DNA of 64,000 nucleotides from Thermoleophilaceae bacterium (GTDB lineage: Bacteria > Actinomycetota > Thermoleophilia > Solirubrobacterales > Thermoleophilaceae), in NCBI GenBank assembly GCA_030447725.1, contig JAUJOQ010000001.1, forward strand, positions 581,422 through 645,421, read 5' to 3'. Below the pieces are notes generated by a model that was not told where the DNA came from, made no database searches, and saw only the letters and a list, made by a program, of their open reading frames with translations. Positions 1 through 8,873 of this stretch are shown here, piece after piece (positions within the stretch are counted from its first letter, which is position 1; every line of letters begins with the position of its first letter). The position numbers and the translations under genes are program-made.

Positions 1-96
1 GAGCGCACCTGTCGGCGGAAACGCGATTCCCACGGCTACCGAGGCGCCGAGCCAAAGGAGCCAGAACAGGACGAGGGAGGTCCGACTCTCTCTCAT
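1..96 (-). CDS. partial membrane or secreted protein, N-terminus only
   Basis: An ATG at 94-96 on the minus strand opens a frame that runs off the left edge of the window. The 32 visible residues begin MRESRTSLVLFWLLWLGASV and continue hydrophobic, which fits a membrane segment or an uncleaved signal peptide. The frame stays open to the edge. The protein family cannot be told from so little sequence. The gene diverges from the cyclase gene at 193, with about 100 bases between the two starts. Confidence 0.5.
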   Translation of the reverse strand, partial: MRESRTSLVLFWLLWLGASVAVGIAFPPTGAL

Positions 97-192
97 GCGG
101 CCTGGGCAGCCCCGAGTAGCTCGGTGACCGCTTCGATGTCTGATGTCTTTGAAGGCTCAACACCCGCTTGCATCATCTAGCCGCTTCTGGCT

Positions 193-1560
193 GTGGAGCC
201 TGCACCGGGGTACTCTCGCGCGGTGCAACCGAAGACCCGCTACGCCCGCAACGGTGAGGTGAGCCTCGCCTACCAGGTCTTCGGGGAGGGAGGGCTTGAT
301 TTGGTGTTGGTCACCGGATGGGTGACTCCGATGGATTCGTTCTGGGAGGAGCCCCGCCACGCTGAGTTCAATGAGCGGCTGGCCTCGTTTGCGCGAGTCA
401 TCTGGATGGACAAACGCGGGACAGGCCTGTCCGACCGAGTCTCACTGGACCGCCTCCCGACGCTCGAGGAGCGGATGGACGACGTTCGCGCGGTCATGGA
501 CGCCGCGGGCTCTGAGCGCGCGGCGTTGTTCGGCTTGTCTGAGGGCTCGCCCCTGTGCGCCCTCTTCGCCGCCACCCATCCAGAGCGCACGGCTGCCTTC
601 GTCTCCTACGGCGGCTTCCCCAGGCAGATCTACGACGAGGACTTTGAGTGGATGGCCGACCGGGAGGCGCTCGAGGACTTCGCTGAGGGGTTGCGCGAGG
701 CCTGGGAGGACATCGGGGGCCTGTTGGAGCTCTGGGCGCCCAGTGCCGCCGACGAGCCCGGCGCCAAGGAGCGTTTCGGGCGTGGGTGGCAGCGCGGTGC
801 GAGCCCCGCCGCGGCGGGCGCGTGGCTTGAGATGTCGATGGACGCCGATGTCCGCGACATCCTTCCGGCCATCCGCGTGCCGACGCTCGTCCTCCACAGA
901 GTCGAGGACATGATCATTCCGTCGGAGTGCGCCAGGTACATGGAGCGGCGGATCCCCGGTGCCCGCCTCGTCGAGCTGCCAGGCGTGGATCATCTCTGGT
1001 GGTATGGCGATCACGACGCCCTGCTTGATGAGGTGGAGGAATTCCTCACCGGGGCGCGGCGAGCGCCCGAACCCGATCGGATTCTGGCAACGGTGCTGTT
1101 CACGGACATCGTTGGCTCGACATCGCGGGCGGCGGGCCTAGGCGACCGGAAATGGCGAAAGCTCGTCGAGCGACACGACGAAATCGTGCGGTCGGAGCTC
1201 CAGCGCTACCGCGGCGAGGAGATCAAGACGATGGGCGACGGCTTCCTCGCCACGTTTGACGGCCCGGCTCGCGCGATCCGGTGCGCGTGCGCAATACGCG
1301 ACGCCATCGACACTATCGGCCTGCAGCTGCGTGCGGGGCTCCATACCGGCGAGTGTGAGCGGATGGACGGCGACATCGGCGGAATCGCGGTCGCGATCGG
1401 AGCGCGAGTCGCCGCGATCGCCGGATCCGGCGAAGTCCTGGTCTCGAGCACCGTCAAGGACCTGGTTGCCGGGTCTGGGATCAGCTTCGAGGACCGCGGC
1501 ATGCAGGTCCTCAAGGGAGTACCGGACGAGTGGCGCTTGTTCGCCGTCGCTGCTCTGTAG
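193..1560 (+). CDS. alpha/beta hydrolase - class III adenylate/guanylate cyclase fusion
   Basis: The 455-residue protein joins two domains. Residues about 15-290 are an alpha/beta hydrolase with the nucleophile elbow GLSEGS and a late HLWW histidine. Residues about 295-455 are a class III nucleotide cyclase with the two metal-binding aspartates in FTDIVGST and KTMGDGF, followed by RAGLHTGE. This combination is common in actinobacteria, where the hydrolase half is thought to act as a sensor or regulatory module for cAMP synthesis. There is no signal peptide, so it should be cytoplasmic. The start is GTG 193; GTG 223 is an alternative that would remove ten residues. Whether cAMP or cGMP is made cannot be read from the sequence with certainty. 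Confidence 0.9.
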   Translation: MEPAPGYSRAVQPKTRYARNGEVSLAYQVFGEGGLDLVLVTGWVTPMDSFWEEPRHAEFNERLASFARVIWMDKRGTGLSDRVSLDRLPTLEERMDDVRAVMDAAGSERAALFGLSEGSPLCALFAATHPERTAAFVSYGGFPRQIYDEDFEWMADREALEDFAEGLREAWEDIGGLLELWAPSAADEPGAKERFGRGWQRGASPAAAGAWLEMSMDADVRDILPAIRVPTLVLHRVEDMIIPSECARYMERRIPGARLVELPGVDHLWWYGDHDALLDEVEEFLTGARRAPEPDRILATVLFTDIVGSTSRAAGLGDRKWRKLVERHDEIVRSELQRYRGEEIKTMGDGFLATFDGPARAIRCACAIRDAIDTIGLQLRAGLHTGECERMDGDIGGIAVAIGARVAAIAGSGEVLVSSTVKDLVAGSGISFEDRGMQVLKGVPDEWRLFAVAAL

Positions 1561-1645
1561 CCTGACAAGACCGTCGGCCAGGCCGTGCGCCTCTGTCGTT
1601 GGTGGACGAATCCGGCCGCGCTTAGCAGGTGGCGTGCCCACTGTT

Positions 1646-1667
1646 CCCCCCGGGGGGGGGGGGGGGG
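1646..1667. repeat. C6G16 homopolymer tract
   Basis: Six C are followed directly by sixteen G. This is exceptional even for GC-rich DNA and lies just upstream of, and in one frame inside, the TPR gene remnant. It could be a slippage hot spot or an assembly artefact. Confidence 0.85.
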
Positions 1668-1709
1668 ACGCGCACCGGCGCCGAAGCCAGGAGGCCTCCG
1701 GCTGCGCAC

Positions 1710-2030
1710 GCTATTCACTACGAGGCCGCGATCAACGCCAACAACCTCGCGGCGGTGCAGTACCGACGCGGGGGCATCGACGACGCCGAGAAACTGTCGC
1801 TAAGAGCGCTCGCTGTCAAGGAAGAGCTCCCTCGGTGCCGACCAACCCCTGAGCTTGGTGCGACGGTCGTCAATCTCGGTGTGGTGGCCGCGGGGCGGGG
1901 CAAGGAACGAGCGGCGCGCGCGCACGCTTTGAGCGGGCCCCTCGAACTGCTCGGAGACGACGTGAGCGGCGATCATCCTGTGCACCGTGCGGCCACCCAG
2001 AGCCTCGCGAGGCTTGCAGAGTCGAAATAG
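1710..2030 (+). pseudogene. tetratricopeptide-repeat protein remnant
   Basis: One frame encodes TPR-like helices, with NNLAAVQYRRGGIDDAEKL followed by a second unit around VVNLGVVAAGRGKERAARAH, and ends at 2030. No convincing N-terminus is present: the frame runs back through the C6G16 tract into non-protein-like sequence. About 105 residues survive. Such repeats are typical of the C-terminus of large NB-ARC/TPR regulators in actinobacteria, so this is probably the tail of a decayed gene. No function is claimed. Confidence 0.5.
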
Positions 2031-2123
2031 AAGCCGCGCCGAAGGTCGAGGCGAATCGGAAGATGGAACCCATTCACGCAACCTCCTTTTCGACGAGAGC
2101 GGCACGCCTCCCTTTGCCGTGCG

Positions 2124-2593
2124 TCACTGGGGCTCGCCCAGCGGGCGAACCATGGCTACTCCGTACCAGCCGCGCCCCTTTCCCGCGACTTTGAAACCCC
2201 CGCGTAGTAGAGGCGGACCGACGGGTTGCGGAGATGCACGTTCAGTGCCAGGGCACTGAAGCGGCTGGTCGCCTCGCTGGCGAGCTCCTCGAGCAGGCGG
2301 CCACCGATTCCGCGCCCCCGAACGTCTTCGCGGACCGCCATCGTGAGCTCCGGCAATGGCTGACCTCGTTCGTCGACGACGAGCGGCGGCTCGTGGGAGT
2401 GCAACCACGCGGCACCCACGCAATGCTCGCGATCGGCAATAGCGACTACCGCCAAGTCCGTCGGCCGAGGTAGCAGCGCGAGGACCGACGGATCTTCAGG
2501 TGCAGGCAGCGGCCGATCGTCGAGGCCGCACGCCAGCCGAGCCATCTCCAAGAGGAACTCGCGATCGTCGTCCTCGGCTCGGCGCACTCGCAT
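2124..2593 (-). pseudogene. GNAT-family N-acetyltransferase, frameshifted near the C-terminus
   Basis: The frame from 2593 encodes a GNAT fold: beta-alpha start MRVRRAEDDDREFLLEMARL, acceptor region, and the acetyl-CoA loop VRGRGIGGRLLEEL. After RNPSVRLYY the frame departs from the family pattern and stops at 2156. The neighbouring frame carries the expected end, GGFKVAGKGRGWYGVAM, and stops at 2124. One extra C in the C5 run at 2197-2201 would join them into a normal-length enzyme of about 156 residues. The substrate is unknown. It may be a recent frameshift or a sequence error in a homopolymer. Confidence 0.75.
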
Positions 2594-3087
2594 GTGCAGA
2601 CCGTAAAGATGCCCAGCAAGCGCTGGGTTCCCGAGCGCTCACGGGCTCCTGCTTTTCTACGTGGCTGTCGGATAAAGCCGTCGCCACAATGGTGGCCCGC
2701 ACTCGCTGAAGTGGCCGCCAGAGCGCGTGAGACGCGCGACCCAGCGACCCGCCGTACTCATCCGCCGGATGACATGGCCGATTCGCCACCCTGCCTTAGG
2801 AGCGACCCAGCGAGCTGGCCGGGGGTTTTCCCGACAGCCACCTACGGGAGGGGCAGTCCGCCGCCCCCTGGTGGGCCTCGCCTGATTGGCCACGAATGGC
2901 AAGCCATCGTGCTAGGGGGCGCGTTAGCGCGCGAAACCCGCAGCATCGGAACTGCCGGGGTGGAGGCGGAAGGAGGAGCCACAGAGCCTCGACGCGTAGC
3001 ACGCCTCACGGGTCCAGGAGTGTCGCCGCCCGCTCGCCGGCTCTCGCTTCCAGGGTCACCATTGATGAGAAGGGCAAGCTCGTCTAG
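2594..3087. other. gene-poor stretch
   Basis: Frames are open on both strands because of high GC, but none has protein-like composition, a ribosome binding site or a recognisable motif. I see no RNA gene or clear repeat here. Confidence 0.5.
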
Positions 3088-3141
3088 CCTCGCTGCACGA
3101 TTGGGCCATCTCCAGTCCTTTACAACCTCAGGAGGGTTTCC

Positions 3142-3528
3142 GTCGACATCCGCTTTGGCAACGCGCAGCGAACTGTCGAGAGCGCGGCCGATGTGGACGC
3201 AGTCCTCACGGAGGCCGCCAGACACCAGACATCGCTCTTCCTGGTCGGAGATAGTGGGACGCTGGCTGTCGGCGTTGGCCATCCGACCCACGCCGTACTG
3301 CTCTACAACGCGACGGCGGGACCGCCGATGCATGCCCTCGGCGATGCAACAGCTGACGCCTGCGAGTTGCAGCCACCCTTGACGTTCGACGGACGACGCT
3401 TCTCCGACCGCTGTGCCATTCCGGTGCGCCGAGCACGCACTGCCGCACAAGCCTTCGTTGAATCCAGCGGCGTGCTACCGAACTCCGTCGTTTGGGAACC
3501 AGAACCGGTGGGCTCGAACGTCGGCTGA
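3142..3528 (+). pseudogene. Imm1-family immunity protein, start codon apparently lost
   Basis: The translated C-terminus (RTAAQAFVESSGVLPNSVVWEPE) and the central strand pattern (FLVGDSGTLAVGVG) match the Imm1 family, immunity partners of polymorphic toxins. The only in-frame start is GTG 3193, which would remove the first strand. The homologous-looking frame extends upstream (VDIRFGNAQRTVES). An AGGAGG at 3130-3135 sits six bases before a GTC at 3142, exactly where a GTG start would be expected. The frame upstream is closed at 3085-3087. No toxin gene is visible beside it, so it is an orphan, either decayed or started at 3193 as a 111-residue product. Confidence 0.55.
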
Positions 3529-3714
3529 CGCGACGTGGAGGAGAGTGCCGCTTCTCGACGACGAACTGGGCAGCGCGCGAAGCGCCTTATCCCGTTGCGC
3601 TGGAAGGTCGCCTTGTCAGTAATGCTTCCGTGGCGCGGCGCGGATGGACGTCCCTGCTGCGACAGTCGGGCAGCGCGCTCGCCTCTTTGGCCGCTGAACG
3701 CGACAATCCCTCGC

Positions 3715-4476
3715 CTAACCGGGCGCTGCGGCCCGCCGTTCGGAGAACCGCCAGACCGCCTCGGGGCTGATCGGGTGGAGGAGGCTCTTGTTCAAGATCA
3801 CCTCATCGACCGCGGGAAAGCCGGTCGCGCGCAGAGCAGTCACCGCGGCTGCGATGTCGTAGTCTGTGCGCCTCAGCGTCGGCGTCGCTTCCAATAGCAG
3901 CCAGAAGGCCGCTGCCTCGCCCTGGTAGGGCATGCCTACGCTACCCGCGTTTACGAGCCGCTTTCCAAGGGCGTGCCTGTCGAACTGATGGTGGGTGTGG
4001 CCGCACACGACGGTGGATTGCTCGACTCCGGCCAGCATTGGACGCAACCGGTCATCGCCGGTCCGCGCGGTAATGCTGTCTTCGTCGCTTCGCGGCGAGC
4101 CGTGGCAGAAATGCACGGAGCCGTAGCCCTCGATGTCGAGCTCGAGGCGCGGAGCGAAGCCCGCCATGAAATCGCGTTGGCTCTGACTCAGGCGCTGAGC
4201 GGCCCAGCAAGCGCCGCGGTCAAGCGGATCGTCCGTGTCGGTTGGCGTTGCGCGCAGATCGAAGGCCTCGATCAGCGCGCGGTCAGTGTTTCCCATAATG
4301 AACCGAGCGCTCTCGCCGAGCGCGCGCAAGCGATCGGTCGTGTCGGAAGGCATCGGGCCAAAGGCCACGTCTCCGCCCACCACGATGAGATCGGGGTTCT
4401 CCGCGTCAACTTCTGCAAGCACGGCCTCGAGCGCCGGGAGGTTCCCGTGTATGTCGTAGAGCGCCGCTACCCGCAA
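3715..4476 (-). CDS. calcineurin-like metallophosphoesterase
   Basis: The 253-residue protein carries the full metallophosphoesterase metal-site series: DIHGN near the N-terminus, GGDVAFGP, GNTD, CHGSPRSDED and CGHTHHQFDRH. It resembles the YfcE/MJ0936 single-domain group, which hydrolyse phosphodiesters with a two-metal centre in the cytoplasm. Length is normal and no secretion signal is present. The third motif ends in D where many relatives have HE, a known variation in this subgroup. Neighbours are a decayed immunity gene and an IS remnant, so context says nothing about the substrate. Confidence 0.88.
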   Translation of the reverse strand: MRVAALYDIHGNLPALEAVLAEVDAENPDLIVVGGDVAFGPMPSDTTDRLRALGESARFIMGNTDRALIEAFDLRATPTDTDDPLDRGACWAAQRLSQSQRDFMAGFAPRLELDIEGYGSVHFCHGSPRSDEDSITARTGDDRLRPMLAGVEQSTVVCGHTHHQFDRHALGKRLVNAGSVGMPYQGEAAAFWLLLEATPTLRRTDYDIAAAVTALRATGFPAVDEVILNKSLLHPISPEAVWRFSERRAAAPG

Positions 4477-4852
4477 GGTCAGCGAAAACTACTGACCCAA
4501 CCGTCACGGACCGCGCGCTCGGCGTCGGCCGGGCCGCTCAGCCGGCTGCAATAGCCGCGCCGGATGGTGCTGCCTTCGCCGCGAGCCACCTCGCCGAGGC
4601 TCCTCGTTCTCGGGGCATGACAATGTCGCTCGAAGGCTGACGTCTGGGTCCGGACCTACGTTCCGCTGACCGGGATAGGGGCCTTCTGGGAGAACGCAGG
4701 CTGGGCAGGCCGGTCCTCGTCGATGGGCTTCGAGCCCGACTTTTCGGTGGCCGCCCCTGCGACTTGCCTGGTGGTGCTGAGAGCACGAATCCGTCGCTGT
4801 CGTTTGCCCATCGGTTCTCCCCCGGCAACAACCACAACAGGAGGAGGAGCAG
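4477..4852. other. intergenic stretch before an IS110 remnant
   Basis: I see no protein-like frame. Just before the transposase remnant is a strong purine-rich ribosome binding site (GGAGGAGGAG, 4840-4849). The left end of the IS110-type element probably lies in this stretch, but such elements lack clear terminal inverted repeats and I cannot place it. Confidence 0.4.
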
Positions 4853-5260
4853 GTGAGAGCGATCGGTTTGGATGTTCACCGTGGCTTCTGTGAGGTCGCG
4901 ATCGTCGAGCACGGGGAGGTCAGATCCGCCGGGGCGGATCGACACGACCCCCGAGTCACTCGAGCTCTTCGCAGGCAGCCTCGGCCCGCATGACCGCGTC
5001 GTGGTCGAGGTGACTGGCGGCGCGTGGGAGATCGCGCGCATCATCGAGCCCCACGTCGCGCTTTGTCGTCGTCAGCCCGCACGACACCGGCATCCGCCAG
5101 GCGCGTGCGAAGACAGACCGCCTCGACGCACGGGCGCTCGCGAAGCTGCTCGCATCGGGCTCGCTCGATGCTTTGTGGGTGCCAGACGAGGCGACGCGCA
5201 TCATGCGCCGGCGGATCGGGCGGCGCAGCCGACTCGTGCGTGCGGATCCGATAACGCGAC
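4853..5260 (+). pseudogene. IS110-family transposase remnant, frameshifted and truncated
   Basis: The GTG at 4853 opens VRAIGLDVHRGFCEVAIVEH, the DEDD-transposase N-terminus of IS110-type elements (first catalytic D in GLDVH). The match moves to another frame near 4930 (GRIDTTPESLELFAGSLGP, then VEVTGGAWEIARIIEPHVA) and to a third near 5057 (VVSPHDTGIRQARAKTDRLD, ending WVPDEATRIMRRRIGRRSRL). After about 5245 the similarity ends, so the C-terminal transposase_20 half is missing. At least two frameshifts and a truncation make it inactive. Confidence 0.8.
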
Positions 5261-5261
5261 C

Positions 5262-5578
5262 CGGCCGCACCATGGCTGCTACTTCGTCGAGGAGAGCGGT
5301 GGTCGTTCGTGGCATGGCGAGGGGGCGCCCTTGGCCAGCCTCGACGTGTCCGTATAGCCCCCGCTCACCGGGAATCCTCATCGGGCGGGTCTTACGAACA
5401 CCGCGCATGCGTACGGCGTCGGGGTAGTCGCTCCATGCAGGTGAAGCGCCCGCGTGGGGTTCCCCTACGCGACGTTCTCGGAGCTAGATGAGTGATTCCA
5501 TGTAGAGAAGCTCTGACCGGCTCCGCTCACCAGGTGAAGGGCCGCGACAGGCGCGGCCCACGACACCAGGAGACCACG
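5262..5578. other. intergenic stretch
   Basis: No protein-like frame is visible. The stretch joins the broken IS110 end to the DGPF-protein gene and probably contains that gene's promoter, which I cannot pinpoint. Confidence 0.4.
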
Positions 5579-5989
5579 ATGCCGAAGTACCTGCTGCTCA
5601 AGCACTACCGCGGCGGCCCGGAGCCGCACCATCCCTTCCCCCCGATGGACCAGTGGGCGCCCGAGGACGTGGAGGCGCACATGGCCTTCCTGCGGCACGT
5701 CGGCGAGCTGCTCGAGGAGCGCGGCGAGCTCGTCGGGGTGCAGGCGCTCACGCCGGCGCAGACGTGGGTGCGCTACGGCGGCCCGGACGCCGCGCCGGTG
5801 ACCACCGACGGTCCGCTGCCCGAGACCAGCGACCTGGTCGCGGGCTGGTACATGATCGACGTCGAGTCCCACGAGCGCGCGGTCGAGGTCGCGGCCTACA
5901 TCTCGTCCGAGCCCGGCCCGGGCGGCGGGCCGCTGTACGAGTGGATCGACGTCCGGGAGATTATGTCCGGGGAGCCGTCGGACGGCTGA
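5579..5989 (+). CDS. DGPF-domain (YCII-related) protein
   Basis: The 136-residue protein starts MPKYLLLKHYRGGPEP and belongs to the YCII-related superfamily of the DGPF type, with the pattern TTDGPLPETSDLVAGWYMID in its second half. The exact biochemical role of this family is not known. It sits one base upstream of the ECF42-type sigma factor gene. DGPF proteins and ECF42 sigma factors are known to be neighbours in many actinobacteria and are thought to work as a unit. The ATG at 5579 is chosen because it matches the family N-terminus; the frame is open further upstream. Confidence 0.88.
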   Translation: MPKYLLLKHYRGGPEPHHPFPPMDQWAPEDVEAHMAFLRHVGELLEERGELVGVQALTPAQTWVRYGGPDAAPVTTDGPLPETSDLVAGWYMIDVESHERAVEVAAYISSEPGPGGGPLYEWIDVREIMSGEPSDG

Positions 5990-5990
5990 C

Positions 5991-7205
5991 GTGAGCGCGC
6001 TCGACGAATCGACGCGACGGCTGGACGAGGGCGCGCTGCGCGCCCTCGTCCCGCGGGTGCTCGCGGGCCTGGTCCGGCGGGGCGAGGACTTCGATGCCGC
6101 CGAGGACGCGCTCCAGGAGGCGCTGCTGGAGGCGCTGCGGGTGTGGCCCGAGCACCCGCCGCGCGACCCGCGCGCGTGGCTGGCGACGGTCGCGACCCGG
6201 CGGCTCGTCGACGCCCGCCGCAGCGAGGCCGCCCGCCACCGCCGCGAGGAGGCGACACACGCCGAGCCGCGGCCCGCCGCCACCGAGGAGGGCGACGACA
6301 CCCTCTTCCTGCTCTTCTGCTGCTGCCACCCCGACCTCGCGCCCGCCTCCCAGGTGGCGCTGACCCTGCGCGCCGTCGGCGGCCTCACCACCCGGGAGAT
6401 CGCCGACGCCTTCTACGTGCCGGAGGCGACGATGGCGCAGCGGATCAGCCGGGCCAAGCGCACCCTGCGGGGACGCCGCCTGGACCAGCCCGGCGACCTC
6501 GCCGTCGTGCTGCGCGTGCTCTACCTCGTCTACACGGCCAGTCACGCGGGCCGGATGGACCTGGCCGGCGAGGCGATCCGGCTCGCCCGCCAGCTCACCC
6601 TCGCCACCGAGGAACCGGAGGCGCGCGGGCTGCTCGCGCTGATGCTCCTCAACCACGCCCGCCTCCCGGCGCGACTCGACCCCGAGGGCCGGATCGTCAC
6701 GCTCGACCGACAGGACCGCGGCCTGTGGGACAGGCGCGAGATCGCGGAGGGCGCGCGCGTCCTGCAGTCGGCGCTGGCCGTTCAGCGCCCCGGCCGCTAC
6801 CAGGTCGAGGCCGCCATCGCCGCCCTGCACGACGACGCGGTGAGCGCCAAGGAGACCGACTGGCCGCAGATCCTCGCCTGGTACGACGACCTCGTCGCCC
6901 TCACCGACGACCCGGTGCGCCAGGACCCCGCCGCGGTGCTCGGGCGCGCGGTCGCGGTCGGCCACGTCCTCGGCGCCGCCGCCGGGCTGCGCGAGACCGA
7001 CCGGCTGCGCGAGGTGCTCGGCGAGCGGCACCGGTGGCACGCCGTCCGCGGTCACCTGCACGAGCTCAGCGGCGACCTCCCTGCCGCCGCCACGGCGTAC
7101 GCGGATGCCGCCCGTCGGGCCACGGACGTCGCCGAGCGCGACCACCTGGTCCGTCAGGCCGCCCGCGCGCGGGCCGCCGAGCTATGTAACCGAGAGACGC
7201 TGTAG
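5991..7205 (+). CDS. ECF42-type RNA polymerase sigma factor with C-terminal helical-repeat domain
   Basis: The 404-residue protein has sigma-70 region 2 at residues about 10-75 (VLAGLVRRGEDFDAAEDALQ) and region 4 at about 105-160 (GGLTTREIADAFYVPEATMA). It is followed by a long C-terminal extension that contains TPR-like helices up to the end. This architecture, more than twice the usual ECF length, marks the ECF42 group, which has no dedicated anti-sigma factor; the extension is thought to be needed for activity. It starts at GTG 5991, immediately after the DGPF gene, so the two should be co-transcribed. Region 2 is followed by ARRSEAARHRREEATH, typical of the group. Confidence 0.92.
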   Translation: MSALDESTRRLDEGALRALVPRVLAGLVRRGEDFDAAEDALQEALLEALRVWPEHPPRDPRAWLATVATRRLVDARRSEAARHRREEATHAEPRPAATEEGDDTLFLLFCCCHPDLAPASQVALTLRAVGGLTTREIADAFYVPEATMAQRISRAKRTLRGRRLDQPGDLAVVLRVLYLVYTASHAGRMDLAGEAIRLARQLTLATEEPEARGLLALMLLNHARLPARLDPEGRIVTLDRQDRGLWDRREIAEGARVLQSALAVQRPGRYQVEAAIAALHDDAVSAKETDWPQILAWYDDLVALTDDPVRQDPAAVLGRAVAVGHVLGAAAGLRETDRLREVLGERHRWHAVRGHLHELSGDLPAAATAYADAARRATDVAERDHLVRQAARARAAELCNRETL

Positions 7206-7469
7206 CTGGGCTGTCGTGTCGCAGCGCCGTTCGCGGACAGGCCACTACTGCAATCGGCGCGCAAAGGAGAAGCGCGCGCCGGACCCACCTACCTTCCAGC
7301 CGCTGCTGGTTAGGCGCACATCGTCGAGCGCGCCAGCCGCTGCGGCCGGGTCAACGAAATCCTCAAGGTACTCATCCGCGTGCGACGCGCACCACTCCCA
7401 CGGCCAGCACCCGACGTGGTCAGCGAACGCCCGCACTCGGCGCGCGTTCGCGCGGATCGACTTCGCCTC

Positions 7470-7916
7470 GAGATCACATCTCTCGATCGCACTCGCGATC
7501 AAGGCTTGCCAGCAAGGCCACCGCGTCGCGTTCGCGACCGCCCAACAGTGGGTCGACCGCCTCGAGGCCGCCCAGCACCGCAATGCGCTCGACGCCGAGC
7601 TGCGCCGGCTCGAGCGCTACGAGCTGCCCGTCGTCGACGAGATCGGCTACCTGCCGCTCGAGCGCCAGGCGGCCAACCTGCTCTTTGCGCTCGTCGCGCG
7701 GCGCTACGAGCGCGGCTCGATCATCGTCACCTCAAACCGCGGCTTTGAGGCCTGGGCGAGATCCTCGGCGACGCGATGGTCGCCGCCGCGCTGATCGACC
7801 GGCTCGTCCACCACCCCCACATGGTCACGCTCAAGGGCGAGAGCTACCGCCTGCGTGAGCGCGGCACCGCCGCAGCGCCCGCCGCTCAGGCTCCGGGCCT
7901 ACGGCCCTCCACCTGA
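7470..7916 (+). pseudogene. IS21-family IstB helper ATPase, 5'-truncated and frameshifted
   Basis: From SHLSIALAIKACQQGHRVAF the frame is IstB/DnaC-like, with Walker B at LPVVDEIGYLPLERQ and sensor SIIVTSNRGFEAW. Near 7755 the match shifts frame to GEILGDAMVAAALIDRLVHH and ends at the TGA at 7914-7916. The N-terminal half with Walker A, and the IstA transposase gene, are absent. The remnant is followed directly by the IS21 right-end repeats. Confidence 0.85.
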
Positions 7917-7934
7917 GCCGCGCCACCAGCGTCG

Positions 7935-7988
7935 AGTGGTGCACTTTTCGGCTCCTGAAAGTGGTGCACTATTCCGTTCCCGTTGACA
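7935..7988 (+). mobile_element. right end of an IS21-family element
   Basis: AGTGGTGCACT occurs at 7935-7945 and again at 7960-7970, followed by a terminal CGTTCCCGTTGACA ending near 7988. Multiple short terminal repeats next to istB are typical of IS21 elements. The partner left end is not in the window, in line with the 5' truncation of istB. Confidence 0.7.
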
Positions 7989-8252
7989 CATCTGATGTGA
8001 CGACCGACACTTCACTGGCGACGTGCGGATACGCGGTTCGCTGATGCCCCGATTGGGTTCGGCGCGGAGTGGCGGTGGGCGCCGTGCACGGCCCCAGCGG
8101 GTGCCAGTTCGGCTCCGGGCCGGAACCCGACCGTTGGGGAGGGCACGTCACCGAGCCTGAAGCGCGGGTGATGTGGTGAGGCGGATCGGTTTGTAGTTGC
8201 CGCCTGGTCGTCGCCGCGCCTATCCAGCGGCCGGTAGCGGCGCCGTAGGCCT

Positions 8253-8791
8253 CTAGAGCGCCGGGGGCGTCCAGCCACCGGAGAGCGGTTCGCCCATTCG
8301 CAGCCCGAAGCGCTCAAGCAGCTCGGGAACCGTCTCCGGCCGCATCATCAAACCGTAGCGATCACTGAGCTGTGCGAGCGCCTCCTCATCCGCCTGGGCC
8401 GCACCGCCCATGTCGGAGAGCTCCCGGAAGAAGCGCTCGAAACCGGCCGGCGAGATGATCTCGAGGATCCGGCAGGGCTCATCGCCTGCGTTCCAGAACG
8501 TGTGCCACTGGTTGCGCGGCTTGAACACCAGGTCACCGGGCCCGGCCTCGACGACGTCGTCGCCCAGCAGCGCGCCCATGCGCCCCTCGAGATGAAGCTG
8601 TACTCATCCTCGCGCTTGTGCAGATGCAGCGGCGCGGCGAGCGCGCGCGGCGACATCGGACGCTCGACGAGCGAGAAGCGCTCGCCCGCTTCACCCCCGT
8701 CGATCATGAAGCGGACGCCGATGCTCCCAAGGAAGCCTTCCTGCCCGTCCTCGGGGCCGACGACCTTCCCACCTGCGGCTGTCGCTTCCAT
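8253..8791 (-). pseudogene. cupin-domain protein, frameshifted
   Basis: The ATG at 8791 is preceded by AAAGGAGCAGG and opens MEATAAGGKVVGPEDGQEGF, continuing to the cupin metal motif PLHLHKREDEYSFI. There the frame is lost; the rest (RMGALLGDDVVEAGPGDLVF, QWHTFWNAGDEPCRILEI, to the stop at 8253) is in the next frame. One missing base at about 8590 explains it. The intact protein would be about 180 residues. It diverges from the TetR gene at 8874, which likely regulates it. It may be non-functional, or the shift may be a sequence error. Confidence 0.8.
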
Positions 8792-8808
8792 TCCTGCTCC
8801 TTTCGTGG

Positions 8809-8833
8809 GACAGTAGTGTCGCGCTAAACTGTC
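8809..8833. promoter_or_regulatory. candidate TetR operator in a divergent region
   Basis: GACAGT (8809-8814) and ACTGTC (8828-8833) form a perfect inverted repeat with a 13-base spacer in the 82-base gap between the cupin gene and the tetR gene. Its position fits a shared operator. No binding data support it. Confidence 0.4.
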
Positions 8834-8873
8834 GGGGGTGTTCGGGGAGTCTGTCAAGATTCAAGGAACAGAT

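Noticed and set aside
2594-3382. A 262-codon plus-strand frame after the GNAT gene
   Set aside because: The composition is basic and proline/arginine rich, there is no ribosome binding site or motif, and it overlaps the Imm1 coding frame in another phase.
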